Shown here piece by piece: positions 45,062 through 54,339 of a DNA stretch of 64,000 nucleotides. The position numbers and the translations under genes are program-made. Position 1 is the first letter of the stretch. Every line of letters starts with the position of its first letter. The stretch comes from AWTP1-13 sp963797005 (GTDB lineage: Bacteria; Pseudomonadota; Alphaproteobacteria; Rhizobiales; Hyphomicrobiaceae): assembly GCA_963797005.1 (NCBI GenBank), contig CAWCOF010000016.1, positions 62,001-126,000 on the forward strand. Direction: 5' to 3'. The notes under the pieces are model-generated. The model did no database searches. It was not told the DNA's origin and saw only the letters and a list, made by a program, of their open reading frames with translations.

Positions 45062-45478
45062 GACACGTGTACTCACAAACCCTGGAGCGCCAAGCGGCTT
45101 GCCGCCCTCCGCTCCGTAACTTTCCCTTAACCATTCGATTTAGCGGTACCGAATTGTCTCCAGTCAAGAAAAATATTGAAACAATCCGTGATCACATTCC
45201 GTTGAAACGTAGCCGCCCACCCCATTGAAACGCCTGAAAACATCCGGTGCCGGCAATCTCCGCGCGAGGTGGTGAGATGGACCGGGACCCGCCAGCAAGT
45301 CAGCCCACCGGCAGGTTCCACGCAGCCCAATAGCCCCGGTCTGCACACGTCCGGTTCGGCCGTTAACGCTTGCGCAACCGCGAACTCGGGTTCACGATAG
45401 TGTCACGCGCCCCCAAGCTCAGGCGCGGGCGCGGGCGAGCTCGCGTTTCCCCTTGCCTGGGCTGATTAGGAGGAATCC
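45062..45478. other. Intergenic region before the EF-G paralogue
   Basis: This gap of about 400 bp contains an AT-rich patch at 45120-45190 and a TTAACGCTTGCGCAA stretch near 45362-45376, with a TTGCGCAA palindrome. AGGAGGA at 45469-45475 sits just before the ATG at 45479 and is the likely ribosome binding site. I see no gene, tRNA or clear terminator. Confidence 0.35.
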
Positions 45479-47533
45479 ATGGGGCAGGTCGGCGGCCCGG
45501 GCGGTCGCAGCTCCCGCTGCATCGCACTTGTTGGGCCTTACCTTTCCGGAAAAACCACACTCCTCGAAGCCATTCTCGCCCGCACCGGCGCCATCACCCG
45601 ACAAGGCAAGATCGCGGACAAGAACACGGTCGGTGACGCGACCTCGGAAGCGCGCGACCACGGCATGAGCGTCGAGGTCAACGTCGCCGACGTGAATTTC
45701 CTCGGCGACAGCTTCACCTTCATCGACTGCCCAGGTTCCATCGAATTCCAGCACGAAGGCGCGCTCGCGCTCGCCGGCTGCGATGCCGCCATCGTGGTGT
45801 GCGAACCAGATCCAAAACGCGTGCCCGCCTTGCAGCTGATCCTCAAGCAGCTCGAGGACTGCGGCATCCCCCGCTTCCTGTTCCTCAACAAGATCGACTC
45901 CTTCGACATGCAGGTGCGCGAGATCCTGCCCACTTTGCAGCCCGCGAGCGCCAAGCCGCTCGTGCTGCGCCAGATCCCGATCTGGGAAAACGGCGCTGCC
46001 TCCGGCTTCGTCGACCTGGCGCTCGAGCGCGCGTTCGTCTACCGCAAGCAGGCCCAGTCCGAGGTGGTCGAGATGCCTTCGACCATCAAGGAGCGCGAGA
46101 CGGAAGCGCGCTTCAAGATGCTCGAGCAGCTTGCCGACTACGACGACGAGCTGATGGAGCAGCTGCTCTCAGATGTGCAGCCCGCGCGCGACAAGATCTT
46201 CGCCGATCTCGTCAAGGAGCTGCAGGATGGCCTGATCGTCCCGGTGCTGCTCGGCTCCGCCGAGAACGGCAACGGCATCCTGCGGCTGCTGAAAGCGCTG
46301 CGTCACGAGGCGCCCTTCGTCGACCGCACTGCCAGGCGCCTCAAGCTCGAGAACGCCAAGTCGGCGGCGCTCGTCCTCAAGACCTCCTACACGCCGCACG
46401 GCGGCAAGATGTCGGTCGTGCGCGTGCTGTCGGGTGAGTTCGGCGAAGGCACGGTGGTGCAGGGCCCCCGCAGCGAGGAGCGCGCCGCGGCGGCCTTCTC
46501 GCTGCTCGGCCAGGAGGCCAAGAAGCGCCCGCCCGCAAACGCCGGCGAGACGCTGGCCCTGGGGCGGCTCGAGAAGATCTTTTCGGGTGAGACGATCTCG
46601 GTCGACAAGGCGGGCAGCACGCAAGTCAAGGTGCCAGAGCCGCCCGAGCCGGTGTTCGGCGTCGCCATTGGCGTCAAGGACCGCAAGGACGAGGTGAAGC
46701 TCACCGGCGCTCTGGCGCGGTTGATGGAGGAGGATCCCTCGCTCAAGCTCGAGCACGCCAAGGACACCCACCAGATGGTGCTCTGGGGTCAGGGCGAGAT
46801 GCACCTGCGCGTGGCGCTGGAGCGCCTCAAGCGCAAGTACGGTATCGAAGCGACCTCGGCGCCGCGGCAGCTGCCCTACAAGGAGACGATCCGCAAGGGC
46901 GTGGTGAACATACGCGGCCGGCACAAGAAGCAGTCCGGCGGCCATGGCCAGTTCGGCGACGTGGTGCTCGACATCACGCCGTTGCCGCGCGGTTCTGGCT
47001 TCCAGTTCAACGAGACCATCACCGGCGGCGTGGTGCCCCGGCAGTTCATCTCGTCGGTAGAGGTCGGCGTGCAGGACTTCTTGCAGAGGGGGCCGCTCGG
47101 CGGCTTTCCGGTGGTGGACGTGTCGGTGACCCTGACCGACGGCTCGTACCACTCGGTCGACTCCTCCGACATGGCGTTCCGCCAGGCCGGCCGCATCGGC
47201 ATGGCCGAAGGCATGCCCAAGTGCAACCCCGTGCTGCTCGAGCCGATCATGGAAGTGGAGATTGCCATACCCAACGAGGCGACGGCGCGCATCAACGGCA
47301 TGATCCCGCAGCGGCGCGGCCAGATCCTGGGCTTCGACGCCCGCGAGGGCTGGCCAGGCTGGGACGTGGTCAGGGCACAGCTGCCCGAGTCGGAAATGGG
47401 CGATCTGATCGTCGAGCTGCGTTCGGCAACCGCTGGCGTCGGCACCTTCACCGCCAAGTTCCACCATCTGGCGGAGCTCACGGGCCGGCTTGCCGACAAC
47501 GTCCTCAACGCGCACAAGGCCGCCGCAGAGTAG
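45479..47533 (+). CDS. Elongation factor G-like GTPase (paralogue)
   Basis: This 684-residue protein is an EF-G family GTPase of the divergent group that most bacteria carry beside the canonical fusA product. The P-loop is GPYLSGKTT near residue 19, the G3 motif is DCPGS and G4 is NKID. Domain II has VVRVLSGEFGEGTVVQGPR, and domain IV and V follow with FQFNETITGGVVPRQFISSVEVGVQDFLQRG, SYHSVDSSDMAFRQAGRI and NGMIPQRRGQILGFDAREG. The canonical fusA neighbourhood (rpsL, rpsG, tuf) is absent, supporting a paralogue. Its role may be in ribosome recycling or stress, but this is not shown. The start follows an AGGAGGA site. Confidence 0.9.
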   Translation: MGQVGGPGGRSSRCIALVGPYLSGKTTLLEAILARTGAITRQGKIADKNTVGDATSEARDHGMSVEVNVADVNFLGDSFTFIDCPGSIEFQHEGALALAGCDAAIVVCEPDPKRVPALQLILKQLEDCGIPRFLFLNKIDSFDMQVREILPTLQPASAKPLVLRQIPIWENGAASGFVDLALERAFVYRKQAQSEVVEMPSTIKERETEARFKMLEQLADYDDELMEQLLSDVQPARDKIFADLVKELQDGLIVPVLLGSAENGNGILRLLKALRHEAPFVDRTARRLKLENAKSAALVLKTSYTPHGGKMSVVRVLSGEFGEGTVVQGPRSEERAAAAFSLLGQEAKKRPPANAGETLALGRLEKIFSGETISVDKAGSTQVKVPEPPEPVFGVAIGVKDRKDEVKLTGALARLMEEDPSLKLEHAKDTHQMVLWGQGEMHLRVALERLKRKYGIEATSAPRQLPYKETIRKGVVNIRGRHKKQSGGHGQFGDVVLDITPLPRGSGFQFNETITGGVVPRQFISSVEVGVQDFLQRGPLGGFPVVDVSVTLTDGSYHSVDSSDMAFRQAGRIGMAEGMPKCNPVLLEPIMEVEIAIPNEATARINGMIPQRRGQILGFDAREGWPGWDVVRAQLPESEMGDLIVELRSATAGVGTFTAKFHHLAELTGRLADNVLNAHKAAAE

Positions 47534-47629
47534 CCGCAGAGTAGTTGGCGCGAGTTGACCCAACGCCTTGGCGCACCGCGCCGGGTGTTGGGTCGCCGCT
47601 TGGCGATCAGGGCAGAGCCAGGGAACGCC

Positions 47630-48106
47630 TCAGCGCGGGCCGGCGCGAATGGGCGCCGGCAGGCCCTCGGGCGCCTTGCCCAGCATCTGCGCGGCGGCCA
47701 GCATGGCGGCGATGTAGCCATAGGGCCCGAGCCCGCAGATCACGCCCCGCACCGCGCTCGACAGCTTCGAGTGCCGGTGCAGCTCGTCGCGCGCGTGGAT
47801 GTTGGAGATGTGCACCTCGAGGATCGGCCCGTCGAAGGCCTTGAGCGCGTCGAGGATGGCAATCGAGGTGAAGGAGTAGGCGGCCGGGTTGATGATGATC
47901 GCATCGGCCTCGTCGCGCGCCGCCTGGATCAGGTCGACCAGCGCACCCTCATGGTTGGACTGATGGAAGGCGAGCGATGCGCCCAGCAGGCCGGCCATCT
48001 CCCGGCAGCTCGCCTCGATCGCCGCCAGCGTGGTCGTCCCGTAGATATGCGGCTCGCGCACGCCGAGCAGATTGAGGTTAGGGCCGTTCAGGATCATCAG
48101 CCGCAT
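47630..48106 (-). CDS. aroQ: 3-dehydroquinate dehydratase, type II
   Basis: This 158-residue protein dehydrates 3-dehydroquinate to 3-dehydroshikimate in aromatic amino acid synthesis. The type II motifs are MILNGPNLNLLGVREPHIYG near the start, FHQSNHEGALVDLI, INPAAYSFTSIAILDAL and EVHISNIHARDELHRHS. The start at 48106 gives MRLMILNGPN. A longer frame to 48169 is unlikely. The upstream pxpC gene ends 105 bp before it on the same strand, so they may share a transcript, though the functions are unrelated. Confidence 0.95.
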   Translation of the reverse strand: MRLMILNGPNLNLLGVREPHIYGTTTLAAIEASCREMAGLLGASLAFHQSNHEGALVDLIQAARDEADAIIINPAAYSFTSIAILDALKAFDGPILEVHISNIHARDELHRHSKLSSAVRGVICGLGPYGYIAAMLAAAQMLGKAPEGLPAPIRAGPR

Positions 48107-48211
48107 GGGTCTTGGCTCCTCGGCACGTAGATCAGCAACGATGATGCCCCAGGCCCGGTCCACACTCAACGCGCCAACCCGTGCTCCGGAAGTCCAAGTG
48201 CCAGTCTCGTG

Positions 48212-49271
48212 TTAGCCCTGGCCGCCACCTTCTCTGGCATCGACCATGCCGCTGACCAGGTTCTCGCCCATCAGCTTAGCCTCGTCGACCATCGGCTCTC
48301 GCCGCGCGGGCACCATGCGGTCTGCCATCGCGGCAAGTTCGGCTGCGAGCTGCCGGGCCGCCGCCTCGGCCGTCTCGATGTCGACCGCCTCGAACGCCAC
48401 CTTGGCGCCCGGCACAAGGCGGCCCAGCGCGGGCAGGTCGGCGGAGATGACGGTGGCGATCTTGGGGTAGCCGCCGGTGGTCTGCCGGTCGGCGAGCAGC
48501 ACGATGGGGAGCCCGTTGCCCGGCACCTGGATCGAGCCCGGCGCGATGCCGTCGGAGACGATGTTGTAGCCCTTGGCGTGCTCCAGCTTCGGTCCGTCGA
48601 GGCGCATGCCCATGCGGTCGGTGGCCGGCGTGACGGTGTAGGTCGCGCCGGTGAGCGTGGCGATGCCGGCTTCAGTGAAATAGTCGTCCTGGGGCCCGAG
48701 AACGATGCGGAAGCGCTTCGGCGGAGCCAGGTCGAGCGACGGCAGCATCTGCTCCTCGCGCTCGGCCACGTCCGCGAGCATCAGGGGGATGGCATCTCCG
48801 ACCCTGAGCGCACGGCCCTGGAAGCCGCCGATGGCGGCGCGCGCATAGGTCGACCGGCTGCCGAGCACCGGCGCGATGTCGAAGCCGCCCTCGACGGCCA
48901 GATAGAGGACCGAGCCTGCCGGCGAGTGCACCGATGCGCACCACTTGGCCTCGCCGCAGCCGGACGCTCCGCAGAGGCAAGAGGCGCTCCGCGACGCCCT
49001 CGCTGTCCTGCGACACGATCTCTGCCGGCGCGCTGGCCCCGGCGAGCGCGATGCGCACGCTGTCGGCCTCCACCGCCAGCGCCGGCCCCTGGTAGGCGAT
49101 CTCCAGCGCCGCCGTGTCGGGCGGATTGCCAACCAGCAGGTTGGCGGCGCGCAGGCTTACGGGATCGAGCGCGCCGGAGACGGGAACGCCCAGATGCTGG
49201 TACCCCGCCCGTCCGAGGTCCTGCACCGTGGTCATCAGTCCAGGGAAGCGCACACGCAGAGCGGCCGTCAT
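48212..49271 (-). CDS. pxpC: 5-oxoprolinase subunit C, one frame break
   Basis: This protein of about 352 residues is subunit C of the ATP-dependent bacterial 5-oxoprolinase (biotin-dependent carboxyltransferase/KipA family). It shows FPGLMTTVQDLGRAGYQHLGVPVSGALDPVSLRAANLLVGNP, then SVLYLAVEGGFDIAPVLGSRSTYARAAIGG, and LLADRQTTGGYPKIATVISADLPALGRLVPG. One apparent extra base lies near 48917, where ALAG must join to GSVLYLAV. The start overlaps the end of pxpB by 4 bases. With PxpA and PxpB it opens 5-oxoproline to glutamate at the cost of ATP. Confidence 0.93.
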
Positions 49272-50056
49272 GCGGATGGCCGGCTTTCGCGCCGCGCCTC
49301 GGGCATCATCTCCAGCTCACCGGCGGCGGCCTTGGCGAGCAGCACCCCGTATTCGGCGAGCGACACCGGCGCGAACGTCACCTTGTCGCCGGCGTCGAGC
49401 AGGGTAGGCGGATCGCGACCGAGATCCCAGAGCGGGACGGGCGTGACGCCCAGGATATGCCAGCCGCCGGGGCTCTCCAGCGGATAGATGACCGTCATCG
49501 ACATGGCGACGGCAACGGCGCCCCGCGGCACCTTGAGGCGCGGGTTCTCGCGGCGGGGCAGCTCGAATTCTTTGGGCAGGCCGCCGAGGTAGGGGAGACC
49601 TGGCAAGAAGCCCATCATGTAGACATGGTGGACGACGCCGCTGTGGCCGGCGATGACATCCGCAACGCTGAGGCCGGTGCGCTGGGCGACGTCGGCAAGG
49701 TCGGGCCCGAGGCTCTCGTCGTAGCAGACCGGAATGCGCCAGCGGCGCCCGACCTGCTCGCTCGCCGCCATGCCGTCGATCAGCGGCGAGATGCGCGCCT
49801 TGAGGTCGGCCTGCCGCAGCCGCAAGGGGTCGTAGTGCACCATCAGCGAGCGAAAGGTCGGCACCATCTCGACGATGCCGGGGACTGCAAGATCCCGAAG
49901 CTTCCGGGCGAGCGCCACCACATGTCCGCTCGTGGCTCGCTCGACGCGGTCGCCGAACTCCACGACCAGCGCCGTGTCGCCCGCGGGCAGGAACTTGAAC
50001 TGCGGCTGTGCTTGCATCCAAGGTGGCGGTCGGCTGGGGCCCGGCTCGGCGCTCAT
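49268..50056 (-). CDS. pxpB: 5-oxoprolinase subunit B
   Basis: This 262-residue protein is subunit B of the 5-oxoprolinase complex (KipI/allophanate hydrolase subunit 1 fold). It has FLPAGDTALVVEFGDRVE near the start, VPTFRSLMVHYDPL, IPVCYDESLGPDLADVA, HSGVVHHVYMMGFLPGLPYLGGLP and RLKVPRGAVAVAMSMTVIYPLESPGGWHILG. It is co-translated with pxpC (4-bp overlap) and divergent from pxpA, with 75 bp between their starts. The shared short region probably holds both promoters. Confidence 0.94.
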   Translation of the reverse strand: MSAEPGPSRPPPWMQAQPQFKFLPAGDTALVVEFGDRVERATSGHVVALARKLRDLAVPGIVEMVPTFRSLMVHYDPLRLRQADLKARISPLIDGMAASEQVGRRWRIPVCYDESLGPDLADVAQRTGLSVADVIAGHSGVVHHVYMMGFLPGLPYLGGLPKEFELPRRENPRLKVPRGAVAVAMSMTVIYPLESPGGWHILGVTPVPLWDLGRDPPTLLDAGDKVTFAPVSLAEYGVLLAKAAAGELEMMPEARRESRPSA

Positions 50057-50131
50057 TGTACGAGGCCGCCATAGATAGTACGATGCCGCTCCCGCCAGAA
50101 GCCCGGAATTCTCGCGTCAGGAAACACATCC

Positions 50132-50906
50132 ATGTCGAAGATGATCAACCTCAATGCGGACATCGCCGAGGGGTGGGGAGCCTATGACATCGGCAACGAT
50201 GCCGAGCTGATGAAGATCATCAAGTCGGCCAGCGTCGCCTGCGGCTTCCACGCCGGCGATCCCAACACCATGCATCGGCTGTGCTTGATGGCCAAAGAGG
50301 AGGGCGTCAGCGTCGGCGTGCACCCGGGCTTCAACGACCTGTGGGGCTTCGGCCGCCGCCGCATCACCATGAAGCCCGCCGATCTCGAGTACATGGTCGC
50401 CTACCAGATCGGCGCGCTGCAAGGCGATGGCCCGCTACGCCGGCCTGCCGGTCACTCATCTCAAGGCGCACGGCGCGCTCAACAACATGGCGGCCGAGGA
50501 CGAGGGCTATGCCATGGCCATCGGCCGGGCGATCAAGGCGGTGGATCCCAAGATCATCTACGTGGCGCTGTTCGGATCCCAGATGCAGAAGGCGGCCGAG
50601 AAGCTCGGGCTGCCGATGGCGCTCGAAGGCTTCCCCGACCGGCGTTACGACGATGAGGGCAATCTCGCATCGCGCGGCATGCCCGGCACGGTCCTCAAAG
50701 ACCCCAAGGCCGCGGCCGAGCAGGCCATCCGAATGGTGCGCGACGGCGAGATCGTGGCGCTCAGCGGCAAGCGCCTCAAGGTCAAGGTGCACACCTTGTG
50801 CGTCCATGGCGACGAGGCGACGGGCGTGGTCGTGGCGCGGGGCATCCGCAAGGCACTGGAGGAGGCCGACATCGCCGTCGTCCCCCTGCCCGACATGAAG
50901 CTGTGA
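50132..50906 (+). CDS. pxpA: 5-oxoprolinase subunit A (LamB/YcsF family), one frame break
   Basis: This protein of about 257 residues is subunit A of 5-oxoprolinase. It shows MINLNADIAEGWGAYDIGNDAELMKIIKSASVACGFHAGDPNTM, then GVHPGFNDLWGFGRR, VAYQIGALQ, LPVTHLKAHGALNNMAAED and LSGKRLKVKVHTLCVHGDE. One apparent extra base lies near 50421 (CTGCAAGGCG for CTGCAGGCG). The usual PSYPD-like segment reads PGFNDLWGFGRR, so this is the YcsF/DUF4862-like branch. The stop overlaps the GTG start of the F420 reductase gene (GTGA), a tight coupling of unrelated-looking functions. Confidence 0.92.
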
Positions 50907-51577
50907 GCGAGGCGCCTCTCGTGTCCTCGCACAAACCCATCGTCGCCATCATCGGCGGCACCGGCACGCTGGGCTCGGGCCTGGCGAAGCGGCTCGCCGC
51001 GGCAGGATATGCCATCGTCATCGGCTCGCGCTCGGCCGAGAAGGCGGCAGACGCCGCCAAGGCGCTGCCCCGGCTCGCCTCGGCAGATCATCGCGGCGCC
51101 AGCAACGCCGATGCCGCCAAGGCGGGGGAGGTCGTGCTGCTCACGGTGCCCTGGGGCAACCAGGCGCAGATCCTGGACGAGATCGCCCCGCACGTCGCCG
51201 GCAAGGTCATGATCGACACCACGGTGCCGCTGGTGCCGCCGAAGGTGGCGCGCGTGCAGCTGCCGCCCGAGCATTCCGCGGCGCTCACCGCTCAGAAGCG
51301 GCTGGGCACCGGCGTTCGCGTGGTGTCGGCTTTCCATAACGTGGCCGCGCACAAGCTTGCCACGGACGAGGCGATCGACTGCGACGTGCTCATCTTCGGC
51401 GACGACCCCAAGGACCGCGAGGTCGTGCTCGAACTCGCCAAGGCCTGCGGCCTGCGCGGCATTCACTGCGGCCCGCTGGCCAACTCGGTGGCCGCCGAGG
51501 CCCTGACCTCGGTGCTGATCGGCATCAACCGCAACTACAAGGTCGACGGCGCCGGCATTCGCATTACGGGGATTTGA
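50903..51577 (+). CDS. fno: NADPH:F420 oxidoreductase
   Basis: This 224-residue protein transfers hydride between NADPH and coenzyme F420. It has an N-terminal NADP-binding Rossmann motif (IIGGTGTLGSGLAKRLAAAGYAIVIGSRSAEKA), where GSRS/K fits NADP. A VVLLTVPWGNQ segment follows, then VMIDTTVPLVPPKVARVQLP and VVSAFHNVAAHKL, plus LANSVAAEALTSVLIGINRNYKV at the C-terminus. These are Fno/NpdG family features. Its gene is translationally coupled to pxpA and lies about 1 kb before cofE, so it belongs to the F420 locus. Its in vivo direction is unknown, but it probably supplies reduced F420 from NADPH. Confidence 0.9.
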   Translation: MSEAPLVSSHKPIVAIIGGTGTLGSGLAKRLAAAGYAIVIGSRSAEKAADAAKALPRLASADHRGASNADAAKAGEVVLLTVPWGNQAQILDEIAPHVAGKVMIDTTVPLVPPKVARVQLPPEHSAALTAQKRLGTGVRVVSAFHNVAAHKLATDEAIDCDVLIFGDDPKDREVVLELAKACGLRGIHCGPLANSVAAEALTSVLIGINRNYKVDGAGIRITGI

Positions 51578-51628
51578 GCCAAATCGCCTCGACAAAATTC
51601 GCAGCGGCAACTGGGGAGGCGATGACTG

Positions 51629-52459
51629 ATGCCCCTATCGCAACCTTGCCGCCTCCGGCGGGCCAGCTTGCCCATGTACAATCTGCCGGAGATGCAGGCG
51701 TCCAATCGCGCGTTCTGGAACGCCATCCGCACTGAGCTCGGGCGGCAGGGCATTGATGATATCTCCGTGACACTCGATTTCGCGCGCCGACCGGTGCCGC
51801 AGGAAATCGAGCGCGACACCTTGTTCACCCAGGTCTGCGGATATCCGCTGCAAACCATCTACCGTGGACAGGCGACGCTTCTGGCAGCCCCCGCCTATGC
51901 GGCCGAGCACTGCGCGGGCGCCACCCATGCCGGCGTTTTTGTCGTGCACCGGGACACCAGCTTCCGACAGCTCGCCGATCTCAGGGGCAGCCACTTCGTC
52001 TTCAACAGCCGTCACTCCAACAGCGGCATGAATCTGCCGCGTCGCAGTATCGCTGGCATCGCCGAACGAAAGCGGTTCTTCGCGACGATCGAGGAAACGC
52101 ACAGCCAGCCCGGCAATATCGAGCGCGTTGCTCGCGGCGAAGCCGACGCCACCTGCGTCGACTGCGTAGCCTATGCTTTCTTTCGGCGGCATCGGCCGGC
52201 ACTCGCCGACCTTACCCGCGTGCTCGCTGTGACGCCGCCCAGCCCATCGATACCGTTTGTCACGTCGACAGGCGCGCCCGACGATTTGAAAGACTGCCTA
52301 TGCCGCGCGCTCTTGAAGGTCGCCCGGTCGGAGGAGTGGTCGGCGGTGCGCGCCGGGCTGATGCTGCGCGACATCGTCCCCATCGACCCGGCGGACTATG
52401 AAATACAGCTTCGTTACGAGGAAGAGGCTCGCGATCTCGGCTATCCCGAGCTGGCCTGA
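51629..52459 (+). CDS. PhnD-like substrate-binding protein without a signal peptide
   Basis: This 276-residue protein resembles the PhnD/SsuA-type periplasmic binding proteins: RASLPMYNLPEMQASNRAFWNAIRTEL, then FTQVCGYPLQTIYRGQATLLAAPAY, and LADLRGSHFVFNSRHSNSGMN. VARGEADATCVDCVAYAFFRRH also fits. It lacks a signal peptide, and no ABC permease or ATPase is near, so it probably does not serve uptake. It stands between fno and cofE on the same strand, 51 bp after fno and 117 bp before cofE. Its ligand is unknown; an anion sensing or enzyme-like role is possible. Confidence 0.75.
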   Translation: MPLSQPCRLRRASLPMYNLPEMQASNRAFWNAIRTELGRQGIDDISVTLDFARRPVPQEIERDTLFTQVCGYPLQTIYRGQATLLAAPAYAAEHCAGATHAGVFVVHRDTSFRQLADLRGSHFVFNSRHSNSGMNLPRRSIAGIAERKRFFATIEETHSQPGNIERVARGEADATCVDCVAYAFFRRHRPALADLTRVLAVTPPSPSIPFVTSTGAPDDLKDCLCRALLKVARSEEWSAVRAGLMLRDIVPIDPADYEIQLRYEEEARDLGYPELA

Positions 52460-52576
52460 TCGCCAGCCCCAAGGGCGGTCGCCGGCAGACCTGGCCGGCA
52501 TTGGCCAGGCTCGCAAAATCTGCTTAGCCTAACGTGACGGATCGCCTCCAGGCGACAGCAGTTCGAGGACCTCGAC

Positions 52577-53350
52577 TTGGGCGGCACGGAAATCACCATC
52601 AACGCGCTCGACGGCATGCCGCAGGTGCAGCCAGGCGATGATCTCGCCGGCCTGCTGATCGCGGCGCTCGATCGCAAGGCGCTGGCGCCGCGGGCGCGGG
52701 ACATCCTCGTCGTTACCAGCAAGATCGTGTCCAAGGCCGAAGCTCGCTACGTCGATCTTTCTACGCTGGAGCCAGGCCCACAGGCGCTCGAGCTGGCGCA
52801 AATCACGAAGAAGGACCCGCGCCTCGTCGAAGTGATCCTGCGCGAGGCGACCGAGGTGCTCCGCGCCAAGCCCAATGTCCTGATCGTCGCCACGCGCCAC
52901 GGACTGATCCTCGCCAACGCCGGCATCGATCAGTCTAATCTGGCGGCGGAGGACCGCGGCCGGCGCGTGCTGCTTCTGCCCGAGGCCCCCGACGCCAGCG
53001 CCGCCCGCATCAAGGCGCGTCTCGATGCACATTTCGGCGCCGATATCGGTGTCATCATCTCCGATAGCGCCGGCCGGCCCTGGCGGCTCGGCACTGTCGG
53101 CATCGCCATCGGCGCGGCTGGCGTGCCGGCGCTGTGGGACCGCCGCGGCGAGAAGGATCTGGCCGGTCGGCCGCTGGAGGTCACCGAGGTCGGGTTTGCC
53201 GATGCGGTCGCGGCCGCAGCCGTGCTGGCTATGGGCGAGGCCGCGGAAGGCTGCCCCGCCGCCCTGGTGCGGGGCGTAGAATGGGCACAGGCGGAGGCGC
53301 GACCGGCCGCCGCCCTGGTGCGGCCGAGGCCTGAGGACCTGTTCCGATGA
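52577..53350 (+). CDS. cofE: Coenzyme F420-0:L-glutamate ligase
   Basis: This 257-residue protein adds gamma-linked L-glutamate to F420-0, using GTP. Features are PQVQPGDDLAGLL near the start, VVTSKIVSKAEARYVDL, LVEVILREATEVLRAKPNVLIVATRHGLILANAGIDQSN, IGVIISDSAGRPWRLGTVGIAIG and PLEVTEVGFADAVAAAAVLAMGEA. It is the single-domain form: the nitroreductase-like domain of FbiB, which reduces dehydro-F420-0, is absent. The start appears to be TTG at 52577, preceded by CGAGGA; no ATG gives the N-terminus. The stop overlaps cofD (ATGA). Confidence 0.93.
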   Translation: MGGTEITINALDGMPQVQPGDDLAGLLIAALDRKALAPRARDILVVTSKIVSKAEARYVDLSTLEPGPQALELAQITKKDPRLVEVILREATEVLRAKPNVLIVATRHGLILANAGIDQSNLAAEDRGRRVLLLPEAPDASAARIKARLDAHFGADIGVIISDSAGRPWRLGTVGIAIGAAGVPALWDRRGEKDLAGRPLEVTEVGFADAVAAAAVLAMGEAAEGCPAALVRGVEWAQAEARPAAALVRPRPEDLFR

Positions 53351-54339
53351 GCGAGGGCACGCGGACATCCGTGGCGCTCTCCGGCGGGGTCGGCGGCGCC
53401 AAGCTTTCCCTCGGTCTCGCCCACCTGCTCGGTGATCGCCTGAGCGTGATCGCCAACACGGGCGACGACTTCGAGCACGTGGGCCTGCATGTCTCACCCG
53501 ACGTCGATACTGCGCTCTACACGCTTGCCGGCATCGTCAATCCCGAAACCGGCTGGGGGCGCCGCGACGAGACCTGGACCTTCATGGAGGCGCTCGCCAA
53601 ACTCGGCGGGCCGACCTGGTTCCGCCTCGGCGACGGCGACCTTGCCATGCATGTCGAGCGCACGCACCGGCTCAGCGCGGGCGAGACCCTGACCGCGTTC
53701 TGTGCCCGCGCGGCAGCGCGGCTCGGCATCGCCGCGCGCATCCTGCCCATGACCGACGACCCTGTGCGCACGATCGTGGAGACGGACGCCGGCACTCTGG
53801 CCTTCCAGGAATACTTCGTGCGCGAGCAGTGCCGCCCCGTGGTGCGCGCCATCCGTTTCGAGGGCGCCGCCGACGCGCGGACCACGCAACAGGTTCTGGC
53901 CGCACTTTCCGCCCCGACGCTCACCGGCATCATCGTCTGCCCCTCCAACCCATGGCTGAGCGTGGACCCCATCCTGGCGGTTCCGGGACTACTCGCGGCC
54001 CTGAAAGCCAGCGGCGCGCCCATCATCGCCGTGTCGCCGATCATCGCGGGCAAGGCGTTGAAAGGCCCGGCCGCCAAGATCATGGGCGAGCTCGGGCTGG
54101 CCGTGAACAGCGCCAGCGTGGCACGCCACTATTCCGGACTGATCGATGGTTTCGTGGTCGATACCGCCGACGCGGCGCTTGTGTCGGACCTGGGCGTTCC
54201 GGCGCTGGTCACCAATACCGTTATGCAGACAGTCGATGACAAGGTTGCGTTGGCGAGGGACTGTCTGGACTTCTGCGCGCGGCTGGCCGACAAGACCGAC
54301 ACGGATCGCAAGGCGCACGGCGCAAGAGCCATCCCATGA
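53347..54339 (+). CDS. cofD: 2-phospho-L-lactate transferase (F420-0 synthesis)
   Basis: This 330-residue protein transfers the phospho-lactyl-type group from the guanosine diphosphate donor to the deazaflavin Fo, giving F420-0 or its dehydro form. It has VALSGGVGGAKLSLGLAHLL at the N-terminus, VIANTGDDFEHVGLHVSPDVDTALYTLAGIVNPETGWGR, WFRLGDGDLAMHVERTHRL, CPSNPWLSVDPILAVPG and SPIIAGKALKGPAAKIM. Motifs and length match CofD/FbiA. Overlaps with cofE and cofC (both ATGA) show a single translation unit. Confidence 0.94.
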   Translation: MSEGTRTSVALSGGVGGAKLSLGLAHLLGDRLSVIANTGDDFEHVGLHVSPDVDTALYTLAGIVNPETGWGRRDETWTFMEALAKLGGPTWFRLGDGDLAMHVERTHRLSAGETLTAFCARAAARLGIAARILPMTDDPVRTIVETDAGTLAFQEYFVREQCRPVVRAIRFEGAADARTTQQVLAALSAPTLTGIIVCPSNPWLSVDPILAVPGLLAALKASGAPIIAVSPIIAGKALKGPAAKIMGELGLAVNSASVARHYSGLIDGFVVDTADAALVSDLGVPALVTNTVMQTVDDKVALARDCLDFCARLADKTDTDRKAHGARAIP

